Notes under the pieces: model-generated
Seen by the model: the letters and a program-made list of their open reading frames with translations, nothing else
Database searches by the model: none
Told to the model about the DNA's origin: nothing
Shown: positions 17,550 to 26,176 of the stretch, in pieces
How positions within the stretch are numbered: position 1 is the first letter of the stretch
Layout: the number at the start of each line of letters is the position of its first letter
From: Allobosea sp. WAO
Lineage (GTDB): Bacteria > Pseudomonadota > Alphaproteobacteria > Rhizobiales > Beijerinckiaceae
DNA length: 64,000 nucleotides
Direction: 5' to 3'
Assembly: GCF_001509835.1 (NCBI RefSeq)
Contig: NZ_JXTJ01000005.1
Location: 124,001-188,000, forward strand
Translations under genes and position numbers: made by a program

Positions 17550-17858
17550 TCAGAGGCGATCGACCGATCGCGGTTCCACCACTTCGATCACCGGAGCGAC
17601 GCTGACGCAAGCCCCGGCCACGGCGAGAAACGCCTTGAGATGCGGCCGGGCCATGTGGCGCTCGACATCCGCACGGGTTTCCCAGCTTTCGAGGCAGATG
17701 AAATGGCCGGGCGCGGTCAGGCTCTCATGCATGTCGAAGCCGAGACAGCCCTGCTCCTGCCGGGTCGCCGCGATGCAAGCATGGGCTGCGGCGACAAAGC
17801 GCGCCCGGTCGGCGGGTCGGACACGGGCGCGGGCGATGACGAGGACGGGATCGGACAT
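17550..17858 (-). CDS. Antibiotic biosynthesis monooxygenase (ABM) domain protein, YgiN-like
   Basis: A 102-residue single-domain protein of the ferredoxin-like ABM fold, probably dimeric. Typical features are 'VLVIARARVRPADRARFVAAA', 'EQGCLGFDMHESLTAPGHFICLESWETRADVERHM' and 'ARPHLKAFL'. Relatives include quinol monooxygenases and heme-modifying enzymes, so the substrate is open. It lies 21 nt upstream of ureE in the same direction and may share its transcript, though no functional link to urease is obvious. Confidence 0.85.
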   Translation of the reverse strand: MSDPVLVIARARVRPADRARFVAAAHACIAATRQEQGCLGFDMHESLTAPGHFICLESWETRADVERHMARPHLKAFLAVAGACVSVAPVIEVVEPRSVDRL

Positions 17859-17943
17859 GCGGAAGCTGTCTCCATCTGCTGTTGGCGGGTCCGCCGGTTA
17901 CGCGGCGACCTCCCGGCCAGATGCGGCAGGCGGAAAGCTATGG

Positions 17944-17958
17944 TTAACAACCGCTTAA
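17944..17958. promoter_or_regulatory. Full-consensus CtrA-type box (TTAA-N7-TTAA)
   Basis: TTAA at 17944-17947, seven bases (CAACCGC), then TTAA at 17955-17958 exactly match the CtrA site of alphaproteobacteria. It lies between the divergent ABM-ureEFG-hupE genes (start 17858) and the amino-acid-binding protein gene (start 18083), so it could act on either. Confidence 0.5.
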
Positions 17959-18082
17959 GCTCGAAAATCCGTTAGCCGCATAAATGACCGTGGCGCCCGT
18001 CGATATGATCCTGTTAGATCGCCGGGCCTACTGCCTGGTCTTTCGGATCGGCAAGGACAAGAACCTGAAGGGGAAAGCCGAC

Positions 18083-19126
18083 ATGACCGGGATTTCATCA
18101 TCAACCGTCCGCAGGCTGGCGGGCGTGCTCGCCGGCATCGGGCTGAGCGCCGCCATGACGGGCGCGGCCTTCGCCCAGACGACGCTGGAACGGATCAAGC
18201 AGCGCGGCCAGCTGATCTGCGGCGCGAGCCACGGCGTTGCCGGCTTCTCGCTGCCGGATGCGCAGGGGCAATGGCGCGGCTTCGACGTCGATATCTGCCG
18301 GGCGCTGGCGGCTGCGATCTTCAACGACCAGGAGAAGGCGAAATACATATCGCTGGCCTCGAAGGACCGGCTGACGGCGCTGCAGAGCGGCGAGATCGAC
18401 GTGCTCTCGCGGACCACGACCTGGACGCTCGGCCGCGATGCCGGCTTCGGCCTCAACTTCACCGCGATCAATTACTTCGACGGCCAGGGCTTCCTGGTGC
18501 GCAAGAGCAGCGGCGTCAAGGAGGTGAAGGCGCTCGACGGCGCTTCGGTCTGCGTCGCCCAGGGCACCACGACCGAGCTCAACCTCGCCGACTATTTCCG
18601 CACCCACAACATGAAGTACGAGGTCATCGCCTTCGCGGGGCTGGACGAGACGATCCAGGCCTATGAGGCCGGACGCTGCGACGCCTACACTACCGATCTC
18701 TCGCAGCTCGCCGCCAACCGGATGAAGCTCAAGGTCCCGGCCGACCACGATCTCCTGCCCGAGATGATCTCGAAGGAGCCGCTCGGCCCCTGGGTCCGCC
18801 AGGGGGACGACGCCTGGTTCGATATCGTGCGCTGGACGGTCTATGCACTGATGAACGCCGAGGAGTACGGGATCACGCAGGCCAATGTCGACGAGATGGT
18901 GAAGTCGACCAATCCCGAGATCCGCCGCCTGCTCGGCGCCGAGGGCAAGTTCGGCGAGAGCCTCGGGCTGACCAATGACTGGGTGGTCCGCATCGTCAAG
19001 GCGGTCGGCAATTACGGCGAGAGCTTCGACCGGCATCTCGGCGCCAAGTCGCCGCTCAACCTGCCCCGCGGCATGAACAAGCTCTGGACGCAAGGCGGCC
19101 TGCAATACGCTCCGCCGGTGCGCTGA
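18083..19126 (+). CDS. Amino-acid ABC transporter substrate-binding protein, AapJ/BztA-like (orphan)
   Basis: A 347-residue periplasmic protein. The signal peptide ends 'TGAAFAQTTLERIKQRGQL'. The SBP family 3 domain has 'LICGASHGVAGFSLPDAQGQWRGFDVDICRA', 'VLSRTTTWTLGRDAG' and 'CDAYTTDLSQLAANR', the wording of general L-amino-acid binding proteins. ATG 18083 is favoured because AAGGGG precedes it and the signal peptide begins there. No aapQMP permease or ATPase follows, so it must work with a remote transporter or act alone. The gene ends 30 nt before a palindromic repeat. Confidence 0.9.
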   Translation: MTGISSSTVRRLAGVLAGIGLSAAMTGAAFAQTTLERIKQRGQLICGASHGVAGFSLPDAQGQWRGFDVDICRALAAAIFNDQEKAKYISLASKDRLTALQSGEIDVLSRTTTWTLGRDAGFGLNFTAINYFDGQGFLVRKSSGVKEVKALDGASVCVAQGTTTELNLADYFRTHNMKYEVIAFAGLDETIQAYEAGRCDAYTTDLSQLAANRMKLKVPADHDLLPEMISKEPLGPWVRQGDDAWFDIVRWTVYALMNAEEYGITQANVDEMVKSTNPEIRRLLGAEGKFGESLGLTNDWVVRIVKAVGNYGESFDRHLGAKSPLNLPRGMNKLWTQGGLQYAPPVR

Positions 19127-19155
19127 GCGTTCTCACGCGCAATTCAGGAAGTGCC

Positions 19156-19248
19156 GTCATCCCGGACGGAGCGAAGCGCAGATCTGGGATCCATGCCGGA
19201 ACGGTTCAGGCATGGATCCCAGGTCGCCCTGCGGTCGCCCGGGATGAC
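19156..19248. repeat. REP-like palindromic element between convergent genes
   Basis: A long imperfect inverted repeat. GTCATCCCGG opens it and CCGGGATGAC closes it; inner arms CTGGGATCCATGCC and GGCATGGATCCCAG enclose a small GAAC/GTTC loop. The GTCATCCCGGxCGxAGCGxAGCG...GGGATCCATGCC wording is that of dispersed intergenic palindromes common in Hyphomicrobiales genomes. Placed between two converging genes, it may also serve as a two-way terminator. Only one copy was seen here. Confidence 0.75.
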
Positions 19249-19278
19249 ATTCGCCGAGCGACCGGCAATAGCGAATGA

Positions 19279-20307
19279 TCAGCGCGGCAGCGCCTTCACC
19301 TCGTCGTCGAACTTCTTGAGCAGGCGCGAGCGCTCGGCCGGGCTGCCCCAGCGCGGGGTGTCGTAGTCGATCAGCTTGATCTCCTCGAACTTCGGCGCAT
19401 CCGGCGAGAGCTTGGCGTTCTTGTTGGAGGGGATCGAGTTGATCTTGAGCTTGGCGTTGATGTCCTGCGCCTCGGGCGAGAGCGTGAAGTCGACGAATTT
19501 GCGCGCCGCCTCCGGGTTCTTGCCGCCCTTGATCACCGAGACCGAGCCGGTCTCGTAGCCGGTGCCCTCGCACGGGGCGACGATGCCGATCGGCGCGCCC
19601 TGCAGCTTCTGCGTCAGCATGTCGTGCATGAAGGCGATGCCGACCGCGGTCTCGCCGAGCGCCGTCGCCTTGACCGGTGCGATGCCCGACTTGGTGTACT
19701 GGCTGATGTTCTTGTGCAGGGTCTTCAGGAACTCGAAGCCCTTCTCCTCGCCGAGCCGCTGGACGGTCGTCGCGAGGAAGACATAGGCCGTGCCCGAGGA
19801 GCTGGGGTCTGCGACCTGGACCTCGTCCTTGAACTTGGGATCAAGCAGGTCGGCCCAGCATTTCGGCTCGGGCAGCTTCTTGCTCTTCAGCGTCTCGAGA
19901 TTGTAGCCGATGCCGAGCGCACCGAGGTAAATGCCGGACGTGCGGAACTTCGACTGCTCGGCATGGCGCTTCGCCCAGTCATGCAGCTCGGCGAGCTTCG
20001 GCGACTTGTACTCGTCGAGCAGCCCTTCCTCGGCCGCCTGCAGATGCGGCTCGCCCGGCCCGCCCCACCAGACGTCGCCACGCGGGTTGGAGGCTTCGGC
20101 CTTGACCTGAGCATAGACCTCACCGGTCGACTTGCGGACCATCTGGACCTTGATGCCGGTCGCCTTCTCGAAGATCGCAGCGCCCTCGCGGCATTGCTCC
20201 TCGAGGATCGAGCAATAGACGGTGACCTGACCCTGCGCGGCCACGGGGCCGGCATAGGCGGCGACGGCCAGCGTGGCCGTGGCCAGGGCATGACGAAGAC
20301 TTGGCAA
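19279..20307 (-). CDS. ABC transporter substrate-binding protein, iron(III)/AfuA-FbpA type (orphan)
   Basis: A 342-residue periplasmic protein. The signal peptide is 'LRHALATATLAVAAYAGPVAAQG', followed by a family 1 binding domain: 'VTVYCSILEEQCREGAAIFEKATGIKVQMVRKSTGEVYAQVKAE', 'GDVWWGGPGEPHLQAAEEGLL' and 'GTAYVFLATTVQRLGEEKGFEFLKTL'. No ATG fits; TTG at 20307 is preceded by GGAGGAAACC and starts exactly at the signal peptide. Members bind ferric iron, but also organic acids, phosphonates or thiamine, so iron is only the default. No permease or ATPase lies beside it. Confidence 0.85.
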   Translation of the reverse strand: MPSLRHALATATLAVAAYAGPVAAQGQVTVYCSILEEQCREGAAIFEKATGIKVQMVRKSTGEVYAQVKAEASNPRGDVWWGGPGEPHLQAAEEGLLDEYKSPKLAELHDWAKRHAEQSKFRTSGIYLGALGIGYNLETLKSKKLPEPKCWADLLDPKFKDEVQVADPSSSGTAYVFLATTVQRLGEEKGFEFLKTLHKNISQYTKSGIAPVKATALGETAVGIAFMHDMLTQKLQGAPIGIVAPCEGTGYETGSVSVIKGGKNPEAARKFVDFTLSPEAQDINAKLKINSIPSNKNAKLSPDAPKFEEIKLIDYDTPRWGSPAERSRLLKKFDDEVKALPR

Positions 20308-20391
20308 GGTTTCCTCCAGGGGCACTTTTCTTAGCCGGCGAGATGAAGGCCAAGAGCCCAGCCCTGTCAACCGTGCCGGCTCGCCGCCCGG

Positions 20392-20649
20392 TCAGCGCCG
20401 CCGCGTGCGATCCGGAAGCTTGTCGATCGCCTCCTCGGCACCCTGATTCCTGCCGAGGACGCCCTCGCGCAGAACCTTGGTTGCAGCATCCTGCTTCAGC
20501 GCCGGCGAGGTCTTCAGCGGCGCCGTCGCCTTCGTCGCCTCCAGGCCGATTTCCTTGGGCTTGCGACCGTCATTGCGGGCACTGGCGGCGAAGGTGGCGA
20601 GCGCCTCGGGCTGCCTTCCCTTCGGATCGGCGGCTTTGGACTTGGCCAT
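20392..20649 (-). CDS. Hypothetical small basic protein (85 aa)
   Basis: Not recognised. It is Lys/Arg/Ala-rich and probably largely disordered (MAKSKAADPKGRQPEALATF ... EEAIDKLPDRTRRR). The 'MAKSKAxDPK' opening followed by 'EALATFAASARNDGR' resembles small proteins frequent in Hyphomicrobiales. GGGAGG is well placed before the ATG. It lies 72 nt downstream of ureC in the same direction. Confidence 0.65.
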   Translation of the reverse strand: MAKSKAADPKGRQPEALATFAASARNDGRKPKEIGLEATKATAPLKTSPALKQDAATKVLREGVLGRNQGAEEAIDKLPDRTRRR

Positions 20650-20721
20650 GGCGACCTCCCATTGTTGCGACGGGAGGCAAACGTGCGGGCCGGCGATGAG
20701 GTTCCGCGCGGAGGCGCAGGT

Positions 20722-22458
20722 TCAGAACAGGAAGTACCGCTGGGCCAGCGGCAGTTCCTTCGCGGGTTCGCAGACCAGTAATTCGCCATCCGCGATCACC
20801 GCATAGGTCTCGGGGTCGATACGGATATCGGGCGTGGCGTCGTTGTGGATCATGCTCTTCTTGGAGATGCCGCCGCGGGTGTTTTCGACGGCGACCATCT
20901 CCTTGTCCGTGCCGAGCCGGCCCTTGAGCCCGTTCGCCATCGCCGCCTGCGAGACGAAGACCAGCGAGGTCGTGCTGACGGCCTTGCCGAAGGCGCCGAA
21001 CATCGGCCGGTAATGCACCGGCTGCGGCGTCGGGATCGAGGCGTTGGGGTCGCCCATCGGCGCGGCCGCGATCATGCCGCCCTTCAGCACGAGATCGGGC
21101 TTGGCGCCGAAGAAGGCGGGCGACCAGATCACGAGGTCCGCGAGCTTGCCAATCTCGACCGAGCCGATATGGCGCGAGATGCCGTGCGAGATCGCCGGGT
21201 TGATCGTGTATTTCGCAACATAGCGCTTGGCGCGGAAATTGTCGGCGCCGGTGCCGGCATCCTGCGGCAGCGGCCCGCGCTGGACCTTCATCTTGTGGGC
21301 GGTCTGCCAGGTGCGGGTCACGACCTCGCCGATCCGGCCCATGGCCTGCGAGTCCGAGGACATCATCGAGAGCGCGCCAAGATCGTGCAGGATGTCCTCC
21401 GCGGCGATCGTCTCCTTGCGGATGCGGCTCTCGGCGAAGGCGAGGTCCTCGGGGATCGAGGGCGACAGGTGATGGCAGACCATCAGCATGTCCAGGTGCT
21501 CATCGAGCGTGTTGACGGTGAAAGGCCGGGTCGGATTGGTCGACGAGGGCAGGACATTGGGCAGGCCCGCCACCTTCATGATGTCGGGCGCATGGCCACC
21601 GCCGGCGCCCTCCGTGTGGAAGGCGTGGATAGTGCGGCCCTTGAAGGCCTTGACCGTGTCCTCGACGAACCCTGACTCGTTCAGCGTGTCCGAATGTATC
21701 ATCACCTGGACGTCGTATTCGTCGGCCACCGAAAGGCAGTTGTCGATCGCGCCCGGGGTCGTGCCCCAGTCCTCGTGGAGCTTGAGGGCGCAGGCGCCGG
21801 CCTCGACCATCTCGATCAGGGAGCCCGGCACGGCGGCATTGCCCTTGCCGGCGAAGGCGAGGTTCATCGCGAAGGCGTCGGCGGCGCGGATCATCTGGCC
21901 GATATGCCAGGGGCCGGGCGTGCAGGTCGTCGCCAGCGTGCCATGGGCCGGGCCGGTGCCGCCCCCCAGCATGGTGGTCAGCCCGCTCATCAGCGCATCC
22001 TCGATCTGCTGCGGGCAGATATAGTGGATATGGCTGTCGAAGCCGCCGGCGGTGACGATCTTGCCCTCGCCGGCGATGACCTCGGTGCCGGGCCCGACGA
22101 TGATCGTCTCCTCCGGGGCGAAATTGCCGAAGCCGTCCTGGATGTCGGGATTGCCGGCCTTGCCGATGGCGCAGATGCGGCCGGCCCTGATGCCGATATC
22201 GGCCTTCACGATGCCCCAATGGTCGAGGATCAGCGCATTGGTGATGACGGTGTCGACCGCCCCGTCTGCATTGCGGACCTGCGACTGCCCCATGCCGTCG
22301 CGAATGACCTTGCCGCCGCCGAACTTCACCTCCTCGCCATAGGTGGTGAAATCCTTCTCGACCCTGATGACGAGCTCGGTATCGCCGAGACGCACCGTGT
22401 CGCCGGTGGTCGGGCCGAACATGGCGGCATAGGCATTGCGCGGAAAGGCGAAGGGCAT
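20722..22458 (-). CDS. ureC: Urease alpha subunit
   Basis: A 578-residue catalytic subunit of urease (urea to ammonia and carbamate), a dinickel enzyme of the amidohydrolase superfamily. It starts [20 protein letters not shown]. '[14 protein letters not shown]' holds the first His pair; '[13 protein letters not shown]' has the Lys that is carbamylated; '[16 protein letters not shown]' and '[17 protein letters not shown]' give further nickel ligands; '[23 protein letters not shown]' is the mobile flap with the catalytic His. All expected residues are present. ATG 22458 matches the family start. It follows the DUF1003 gene by 41 nt. Confidence 0.98.
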   Translation of the reverse strand: MPFAFPRNAYAAMFGPTTGDTVRLGDTELVIRVEKDFTTYGEEVKFGGGKVIRDGMGQSQVRNADGAVDTVITNALILDHWGIVKADIGIRAGRICAIGKAGNPDIQDGFGNFAPEETIIVGPGTEVIAGEGKIVTAGGFDSHIHYICPQQIEDALMSGLTTMLGGGTGPAHGTLATTCTPGPWHIGQMIRAADAFAMNLAFAGKGNAAVPGSLIEMVEAGACALKLHEDWGTTPGAIDNCLSVADEYDVQVMIHSDTLNESGFVEDTVKAFKGRTIHAFHTEGAGGGHAPDIMKVAGLPNVLPSSTNPTRPFTVNTLDEHLDMLMVCHHLSPSIPEDLAFAESRIRKETIAAEDILHDLGALSMMSSDSQAMGRIGEVVTRTWQTAHKMKVQRGPLPQDAGTGADNFRAKRYVAKYTINPAISHGISRHIGSVEIGKLADLVIWSPAFFGAKPDLVLKGGMIAAAPMGDPNASIPTPQPVHYRPMFGAFGKAVSTTSLVFVSQAAMANGLKGRLGTDKEMVAVENTRGGISKKSMIHNDATPDIRIDPETYAVIADGELLVCEPAKELPLAQRYFLF

Positions 22459-22499
22459 GGTCGGTTCCCGATCTGGTCCTGCGATGTCTCTGGCAATTC

Positions 22500-23330
22500 T
22501 CAGGCCGAAGCCGTGCCCGGTTCGGGCGGCTCGGAGCCTTTCGGCTTGCGTGGCCCCTTGCGCTTGCCGGCCGCGGCCTTGGCGAGCTTTCGCGCCTGGT
22601 CGCGCTGCGTCTCCTGCATCATCTCGAGCTGGACCTGCTGGATTTCGGCGAGGCGCTGCCACTGCTTGGTGATGAGATGGTCGATCTTCTCGTGCAGATG
22701 CCGGATTTCAAGCTCGGCCTTGAGATTGACCTGGTAATCGTTGGATGAGCGGGCGCGGTCCTTCTGCTCCTGGCGCTTCTGGCTCATCATGATGATCGGG
22801 GCCTGGATCGCGGCGATACAGGACAGCACGAGATTGAGCAGGATGAAGGGATAGGCGTCGAAGGCTCCCGGTCCCTCTGCGATATTGACGAGCATCCAGA
22901 CCACCAGCACGCAGCCGAAGCTGATCAGGAAGGCCCAGGAGCCGCCAAAGCTGGCGAGCCCGTCCGAGACGCGCTCGCCGAAGCTGCGCTTCTCGTCGAA
23001 CTCGTCGTCGGTGTCGCTCGCGATCGTATCCTGCCGCGCGATGCTCTCGACGACTTCGCGGTCGAGATCGGAGTATTCGCCGTGCTCCTCGCGCAGGATC
23101 TCCTCGACATAGCGCGTGCGATAGCGCGCCAGCTCGGTGCGCGAGATCAGGCTGTGCTCGGTCAGTTGCGGAAAGTCGGCGAGGATACGCTCGGTCAGCG
23201 AAGGGCGCAGCGTCTCCAGCGAGACCAGGTTCTTGCGCGGTGTCTCGGCGCCGGAGATCGCGCAAATGCCGTATTTCTTTTTGCCGTTCGCTGGAAGATG
23301 GGAGGGCTGCACGTCTGCTGCTTCGGTCAT
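22500..23330 (-). CDS. DUF1003 membrane protein embedded in the urease operon
   Basis: A 276-residue protein. The N-terminal ~90 residues contain '[23 protein letters not shown]', a short segment typical of DUF1003 proteins. Two transmembrane helices follow: '[22 protein letters not shown]' (about 133-155) and '[28 protein letters not shown]' (about 163-190). Then comes a long helical, probably coiled-coil tail ('[25 protein letters not shown]') ending in a basic Pro-rich stretch. Function unknown for the family. It sits between ureAB and ureC in the same direction, so it is probably co-transcribed. Confidence 0.9.
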   Translation of the reverse strand: MTEAADVQPSHLPANGKKKYGICAISGAETPRKNLVSLETLRPSLTERILADFPQLTEHSLISRTELARYRTRYVEEILREEHGEYSDLDREVVESIARQDTIASDTDDEFDEKRSFGERVSDGLASFGGSWAFLISFGCVLVVWMLVNIAEGPGAFDAYPFILLNLVLSCIAAIQAPIIMMSQKRQEQKDRARSSNDYQVNLKAELEIRHLHEKIDHLITKQWQRLAEIQQVQLEMMQETQRDQARKLAKAAAGKRKGPRKPKGSEPPEPGTASA

Positions 23331-23359
23331 CGGCTGGCTCCGCCATTCGTTTTCCGCAG

Positions 23360-23980
23360 CTACAGCTTACCCATCACCTCCTGGCGGAAGCCATAGACCT
23401 CGCGCTTGCCGGCGAGCGCGACCAGCCTGACCTCGCGCGTCTGGCCGGGCTCGAAGCGCACCGCCGTACCGGCGGGAATGTCGAGCCGGAAGCCTCTCGC
23501 CTTGTCGCGCTCGAAGGCGAGCGCCGGATTGGCCTCGAAGAAATGATAATGCGAACCGACCTGGATCGGCCGGTCGCCGGTATTGGCGACGGTCAGCGTC
23601 AGGCTTTCGCGGCCCTCGTTGAGGATGAGGTCGCCCGGTAGCGTCGTGACCTCCCCCGGCTTCAGGCGGCCGGCGGAACCGCGGATCGGCTCGTGCACGG
23701 TGACGAGCTTTGTGCCGTCCGGGAAGGTCGCCTCGACCTGCACGTCGTGCAGCATCTCGGCGATGCCGTCCATGACCTGATCGGCGGTGAGGACATGCGC
23801 GCCGGCCTCCATCAGCTCGGCGACAGATCTGCCGTCGCGCGCGCCCTCGACGACGAAGTCGGTGATCAGCGCGACGGCCTCGGGATGGTTGAGCTTGACG
23901 CCGCGCTCGAGCCTGCGCCTTGCCACGATGGCGGCCATGGCGATGAGCAGCTTATCCTTCTCGCGCGGCGTCAGGTTCAT
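23360..23980 (-). CDS. ureAB: Fused urease gamma-beta subunit
   Basis: A single 206-residue frame joins both small urease subunits. Residues 1-100 are UreA ('[20 protein letters not shown]', '[28 protein letters not shown]', '[22 protein letters not shown]'). Residues about 104-206 are UreB ('[49 protein letters not shown]', '[26 protein letters not shown]'). The fusion resembles Helicobacter UreA and implies an (alpha, gamma-beta)3 holoenzyme. The start overlaps the upstream acidic ORF (ATGA). Confidence 0.96.
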   Translation of the reverse strand: MNLTPREKDKLLIAMAAIVARRRLERGVKLNHPEAVALITDFVVEGARDGRSVAELMEAGAHVLTADQVMDGIAEMLHDVQVEATFPDGTKLVTVHEPIRGSAGRLKPGEVTTLPGDLILNEGRESLTLTVANTGDRPIQVGSHYHFFEANPALAFERDKARGFRLDIPAGTAVRFEPGQTREVRLVALAGKREVYGFRQEVMGKL

Positions 23981-24303
23981 GCGTTGGCCTTCTCTGCCTG
24001 TTCCTCGTCTTCGTCATCCTCGGCCTCGTCGTCCTCGGACTCCTCGGCGTCGTCTTCCAACTCATCCTCATCCACCTCGTCGAGCGAGGCATATTCATAG
24101 GCGAAGACGATCTCGCCACTCTCCGGATCGAAGCTGCTGGCAGTCGATTCCTCAAAAGCCTCGATCAGCATCTCGGCATCTTCGGGACCATCGACATCGA
24201 AGCGGCGGGAAAGGACCTCGTCTTCCGCCTTCAGCGCGAGTTCGATCGCCCAGCCGCGGGAGCCGGTATCATAGACGCATTTCAGACCCTGGATCGGCAG
24301 CAT
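23977..24303 (-). CDS. Acidic protein of the urease operon (108 aa)
   Basis: No named function. The N-terminal ~70 residues look folded ('[20 protein letters not shown]', '[44 protein letters not shown]'). The last ~38 residues are almost solid Asp/Glu. It sits between ureD and ureAB and overlaps ureAB by 4 nt, so it is made together with the urease structural subunits. The acidic tail could bind metal or mimic a partner, but that is a guess. Confidence 0.75.
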   Translation of the reverse strand: MLPIQGLKCVYDTGSRGWAIELALKAEDEVLSRRFDVDGPEDAEMLIEAFEESTASSFDPESGEIVFAYEYASLDEVDEDELEDDAEESEDDEAEDDEDEEQAEKANA

Positions 24304-24314
24304 GCTGCAACTCC

Positions 24315-25163
24315 TCAGATTGACCAGGTGCGCGGCAGCGCACGCTGGGTCAGATGCCCGAGCAGCATGACGAGGGCGCGACGCAAGGCCTGCGCATCGC
24401 CGCCGAGGAGGCGGACCAGGAGGAAGCCTTCATGCGCGCCGGCGGCCGCCTCGACGTCGACAAAGGCAGTTTCCTCCGCCAGGATCGCCCTGATCTCGTC
24501 GAGCCGCCCGGGAGACGTGGCGAGCACGGTCGAGACAGCGCGCGCGCCCTGCCCCACCGCCTTGCGGCGCAAGGTCTCCTCGATCGCGCCTTCGAGACGC
24601 AAATCCTCGGCGAAGACCAGCCGGCCCTCCCGCCTGATACGCCAGCGATCGCGCAACGAGCCATGCAGCAGGGTCTCGCCCATGGCGGCGCGGCCGAAAT
24701 AGAGCGTCTCGCAGGCGATGAAGCGCGAATCCGCGGCGAGATCGACGCTCAGGCTGCGCGCCAGCCGCGCGCCCGAGAACAGGATCGTCTCCTGCGGCAG
24801 CCAGGCGAGGTCCGCCCCCGAAGCGACGGCGATCTCCGTATCGACATGGGTATCGGAGCCCTGGCTGCGATAGATCTTCTCGGCCGCCTGGGTGGTGACG
24901 ACGGCGTGCGCCCCGGGGTCGAGCGCGATCTGCGTCCGGGCACGGTCGCCGCCGGCCATGCCGCCGGCGGTGTTGATCAGCACCGCCTCGCAACGCCCGT
25001 CATGGCTTGTCGGGAAACGGGCGCGATAGCCGCCGCTCTCGGCGACTTCCAGGCGCATGGTGCGTGCCCCCACTGCGCCGAAGCGCAGCCGGACGCCGCC
25101 GCTGGCGCGGACATAGTCCGGCAGCAGCGGATCGACGGGCAAGGGCAGCGCGGGAGCATACAT
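24315..25163 (-). CDS. ureD: Urease accessory protein UreD (UreH)
   Basis: A 282-residue scaffold protein that binds the urease apoenzyme and, with UreF and UreG, delivers nickel. Family features are 'VLINTAGGMAGGDRARTQIALDPGAHAVVTTQAAEKIYRS' (the TxGGxxGGD stretch), 'LAWLPQETILFSGARLARSLSVDL', 'FGRAAMGETLLHGSLRDRWRIRREG' and 'LVRLLGGDAQALRRAL'. It is first in the ureD-orf-ureAB-DUF1003-ureC block. A weak ribosome site precedes the ATG, and a sigma-54-like element lies 37 nt upstream. Confidence 0.96.
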   Translation of the reverse strand: MYAPALPLPVDPLLPDYVRASGGVRLRFGAVGARTMRLEVAESGGYRARFPTSHDGRCEAVLINTAGGMAGGDRARTQIALDPGAHAVVTTQAAEKIYRSQGSDTHVDTEIAVASGADLAWLPQETILFSGARLARSLSVDLAADSRFIACETLYFGRAAMGETLLHGSLRDRWRIRREGRLVFAEDLRLEGAIEETLRRKAVGQGARAVSTVLATSPGRLDEIRAILAEETAFVDVEAAAGAHEGFLLVRLLGGDAQALRRALVMLLGHLTQRALPRTWSI

Positions 25164-25199
25164 GGCAGGCCGGCTCTGGCAGAGGGCCGCAGTGTTTCT

Positions 25200-25215
25200 C
25201 GCAACGATTTTGCCG
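25200..25215 (-). promoter_or_regulatory. Putative sigma-54 (-24/-12) promoter for ureD
   Basis: Read on the minus strand, CGGCAA-N5-TTGCG keeps the invariant GG and GC with exactly ten bases between them, against the consensus TGGCAC-N5-TTGCA. It ends 37 nt before the ureD start, giving a short leader. Sigma-54/NtrC control of urease under nitrogen limitation is known in other proteobacteria. No NtrC site was identified with confidence. Confidence 0.5.
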
Positions 25216-25277
25216 GCAAGAGGAGGCCGGCCGAGCGCTGCCTAAATAAAAAGCAGAACCGCCCAGCGCGCAGGCAA

Positions 25278-26171
25278 TCAGGGATGGGCCGCCAGGAAGC
25301 GTTCGACCTCGTCGCGCTTCGGCGTGCCGGCCCGACCACCGAAGCGGGCGCACTTGATCGCCGCAACCGCCGAGGCGAAGCGCACCGCCGCCCGCTCGCT
25401 CTGCCCTTCGGCGAGCGCGAGCGCGAAGGCGCCATGCCAGACATCGCCCGCGCCGAGCGTATCCACCGCCGCGATCGGGAAGGCCGGCAGATGGGCAATG
25501 CCGCCATTCTCCATGAAAAGCACGCCGCGATGGCCGAGCGTGACGGCGAGCCAGTTCTTAGCCTCGTGCGCCAGTCCGGCCAGGGCTTCGCGCGGATCGC
25601 CCGCGCCGCAGATCTCGGTGAGCGCCTTCTCGCTATAGGCGACATGGCTCGCAGTCGTGACCATTTCGGGATGGGTCGGCTGGCGGTCGCCGTCGATCAC
25701 GCCGGGCACGCCCGCCGCCCGCGCCATCTTCAACGCCGCGAGCGAGCCCTCGCCCCAGCGCGTATCGACCAGCACTGCATCCGCGCCGGCCGGCAGCGCC
25801 GCCGGCAGCCAGTCCGGCTCCAGCGGGGTCCGGGGGTCGGTGTAGGACACCACCATGCGCTCGCCCTGCGCATCGATCAGGATCGAGGAAACCGGCGAGC
25901 GCAACCCGGCAAAGCGATGCGAATAGGAGGTATCGACGCCCTCGGCGTGCAGATCCGCCAGGATCGCGTCGCCGGTCAGGTCGTCGCCCAGCCGGGTCGC
26001 GAGCCAGGCCTTGCCGCCCGAACGCGAAATCGCGACCGAGCCGCTGCCGGCGCAGCCGCCGCCGGTGACGACGAGGTCGCGCGCCCGATCTTTCTCGCCG
26101 GGGCTAGGGACATGCGAGACGCTGTAGACATAGTCCAGGGTCGCGATACCAAGACAGAAGACGCCGGCCAT
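25278..26171 (-). CDS. PfkB-family carbohydrate kinase
   Basis: A 297-residue ribokinase-like sugar kinase. The N-terminal 'VFCLGIATLDYVYSVSHVPSPGEKDRA' and 'VTGGGCAGSGSVAISRSGGKAWLATRLGDD' match the family's first signature. The C-terminal 'VDTLGAGDVWHGAFALALAEG' has the anion hole and catalytic Asp (GAGD). The wording is close to sulfofructose kinase/KHK-like members, but substrate cannot be assigned. It begins 5 nt after the aldose epimerase gene, so both likely act on the same sugar. Confidence 0.88.
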   Translation of the reverse strand: MAGVFCLGIATLDYVYSVSHVPSPGEKDRARDLVVTGGGCAGSGSVAISRSGGKAWLATRLGDDLTGDAILADLHAEGVDTSYSHRFAGLRSPVSSILIDAQGERMVVSYTDPRTPLEPDWLPAALPAGADAVLVDTRWGEGSLAALKMARAAGVPGVIDGDRQPTHPEMVTTASHVAYSEKALTEICGAGDPREALAGLAHEAKNWLAVTLGHRGVLFMENGGIAHLPAFPIAAVDTLGAGDVWHGAFALALAEGQSERAAVRFASAVAAIKCARFGGRAGTPKRDEVERFLAAHP

Positions 26172-26176
26172 GAAGC

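Noticed and set aside
16110..17975. Plus-strand frame with long Met/Val/Ala runs resembling a membrane protein
   Set aside because: The hydrophobic stretch is simply the complement of His/Asp codons in the UreE tail (CAT/CAC read as ATG/GTG).
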